Source of the DNA: Alphaproteobacteria bacterium
GTDB taxonomy: Bacteria > Pseudomonadota > Alphaproteobacteria > Rhizobiales > Devosiaceae
Direction: 5' to 3'
Assembly (NCBI GenBank): GCA_018820005.1
Contig: JAHJOS010000634.1
Location: 1-5,321 of the forward strand
DNA: 5,321 bases
The translations under genes were made by a program, and so were the position numbers. Shown piece after piece: positions 4,757 to 5,321 of the stretch (position 1 is the first letter of the stretch; each line of letters opens with the position of its first letter). The notes under the pieces were generated by a model. The model had not been told where the DNA came from and made no database searches. It was given only the letters and a program-made list of their open reading frames with translations.

Positions 4757-5321
4757 ATGCGGGTACTCCTTATAGAGGACGACAGCGCTACGGCGCAAAG
4801 CATCGAACTGATGCTGAAGTCCGAGAGCTTTAACGTCTACACCACCGATCTGGGTGAGGAAGGCGTCGATCTCGGCAAACTCTATGATTACGATATCATC
4901 CTTCTCGATCTCAATCTGCCCGACATGAGCGGCTATGAGGTGCTTCGCACCCTGCGCGTCGCCAAGGTGCAGACGCCGATCCTGATCCTGTCCGGCCTTG
5001 CCGGCATCGAGGACAAGGTGCGCGGCCTGGGGTTCGGTGCAGACGACTACATGACCAAGCCCTTCCACAAGGACGAGCTCGTGGCCCGCATCCACGCCAT
5101 CGTTCGGCGTTCCAAGGGCCATGCCCAGTCGGTGATCAGCACCGGCGAGCTGACGGTCAACCTCGACACCAAGACTGTCGAAGTGCAGACCCAACGCGTG
5201 CATCTGACTGGCAAGGAATACCAGATGCTTGAGCTGCTCTCCCTCCGCAAGGGGACCACGCTCACCAAGGAAATGTTCCTCAACCACCTCTATGGTGGCA
5301 TGGACGAGCCAGAACTCAAGA
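4757..5321 (+). CDS. ctrA: Cell-cycle response regulator CtrA (N-terminal 188 residues, cut by window end)
   Basis: OmpR-family response regulator and DNA-binding master regulator of the alphaproteobacterial cell cycle, controlling replication, division and flagellar genes. The receiver domain (1-120) has the acidic pocket EDD (7-9), the phosphorylated Asp51 in LLDLNLPD, Ser79 and Lys101 in YMTKPFHKDE. The winged-helix domain begins at about 125; HLTGKEYQMLELLSLRKG (149-166) and KEMFLNHLYGG (171-181) are nearly identical to Caulobacter CtrA as I recall it. About 40 C-terminal residues lie beyond the window. The ATG at 4757 is preceded by AAGGGG (4745-4750) with a 6-nt gap, and MRVLLIEDDSATAQ is the canonical start. 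The AT-rich upstream region with TTAA-type elements and GANTC sites suggests control by CtrA itself and by methylation. Family assignment is very firm. Confidence 0.98.
   Translation, partial: MRVLLIEDDSATAQSIELMLKSESFNVYTTDLGEEGVDLGKLYDYDIILLDLNLPDMSGYEVLRTLRVAKVQTPILILSGLAGIEDKVRGLGFGADDYMTKPFHKDELVARIHAIVRRSKGHAQSVISTGELTVNLDTKTVEVQTQRVHLTGKEYQMLELLSLRKGTTLTKEMFLNHLYGGMDEPELK

Noticed and set aside
4679..5287. 202-codon minus-strand frame opposite ctrA
   Set aside because: It is the shadow of the strongly conserved ctrA coding sequence and has no family resemblance.

Overview
The window looks like chromosomal DNA of an alphaproteobacterium. The coding DNA is GC-rich. The CtrA response regulator is very close to the Caulobacter protein as I remember it, and the flagellar ATPase and its chaperone are of the alphaproteobacterial type. 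The combination of a thiBP transporter operon with a TPP riboswitch, a divergent thiamine pyrophosphokinase, fliI-fliJ and ctrA suggests Hyphomicrobiales, perhaps near Devosia. The genus is a guess from recall; the class is well supported.

Left part (1-2480), thiamine salvage. On the minus strand lie the first 193 codons of the permease thiP, cut by the window edge, and the complete periplasmic binding protein thiB. ThiB is preceded by a full TPP riboswitch aptamer (about 1670-1754) and a 5' leader with further hairpins, including one that can hide the thiB ribosome binding site. Diverging on the plus strand is a thiamine pyrophosphokinase (thiN-type). Its probable GTG start is only about 25 bp from the aptamer, so the two transcription units must share or overlap their promoters. 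The system imports thiamine (ThiB, ThiP, and presumably ThiQ outside the window), converts it to TPP (ThiN) and shuts off import when TPP is high.

Middle part (2497-4336), flagellar export. fliI and then fliJ lie on the minus strand and probably form one operon. It ends at a clear Rho-independent terminator (2497-2520) that separates it from the convergent thiN. FliI is the export ATPase. FliJ is its coiled-coil partner and starts at a TTG codon behind a strong Shine-Dalgarno sequence.

Right part (4337-5321). A 420-bp intergenic region carries the divergent control regions of fliI and ctrA. It contains an AT-rich core with seven TTAA tetramers, three copies of a TTAA-N7-TAAC element, a near-consensus CtrA site (TTAA-N7-TTAC) facing fliI, two close GAGTC sites (the CcrM methylation motif GANTC), and two abutting hairpins just before the ctrA ribosome binding site. 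ctrA itself is cut by the window end after 188 codons. The arrangement fits cell-cycle control in which CtrA may regulate its own gene and the neighbouring flagellar operon.

I found no mobile element, CRISPR array, tRNA or rRNA, and no clear sign of horizontal transfer. The genes belong to known families. The less ordinary material is regulatory: the thiB leader and the ctrA-fliI intergenic region.
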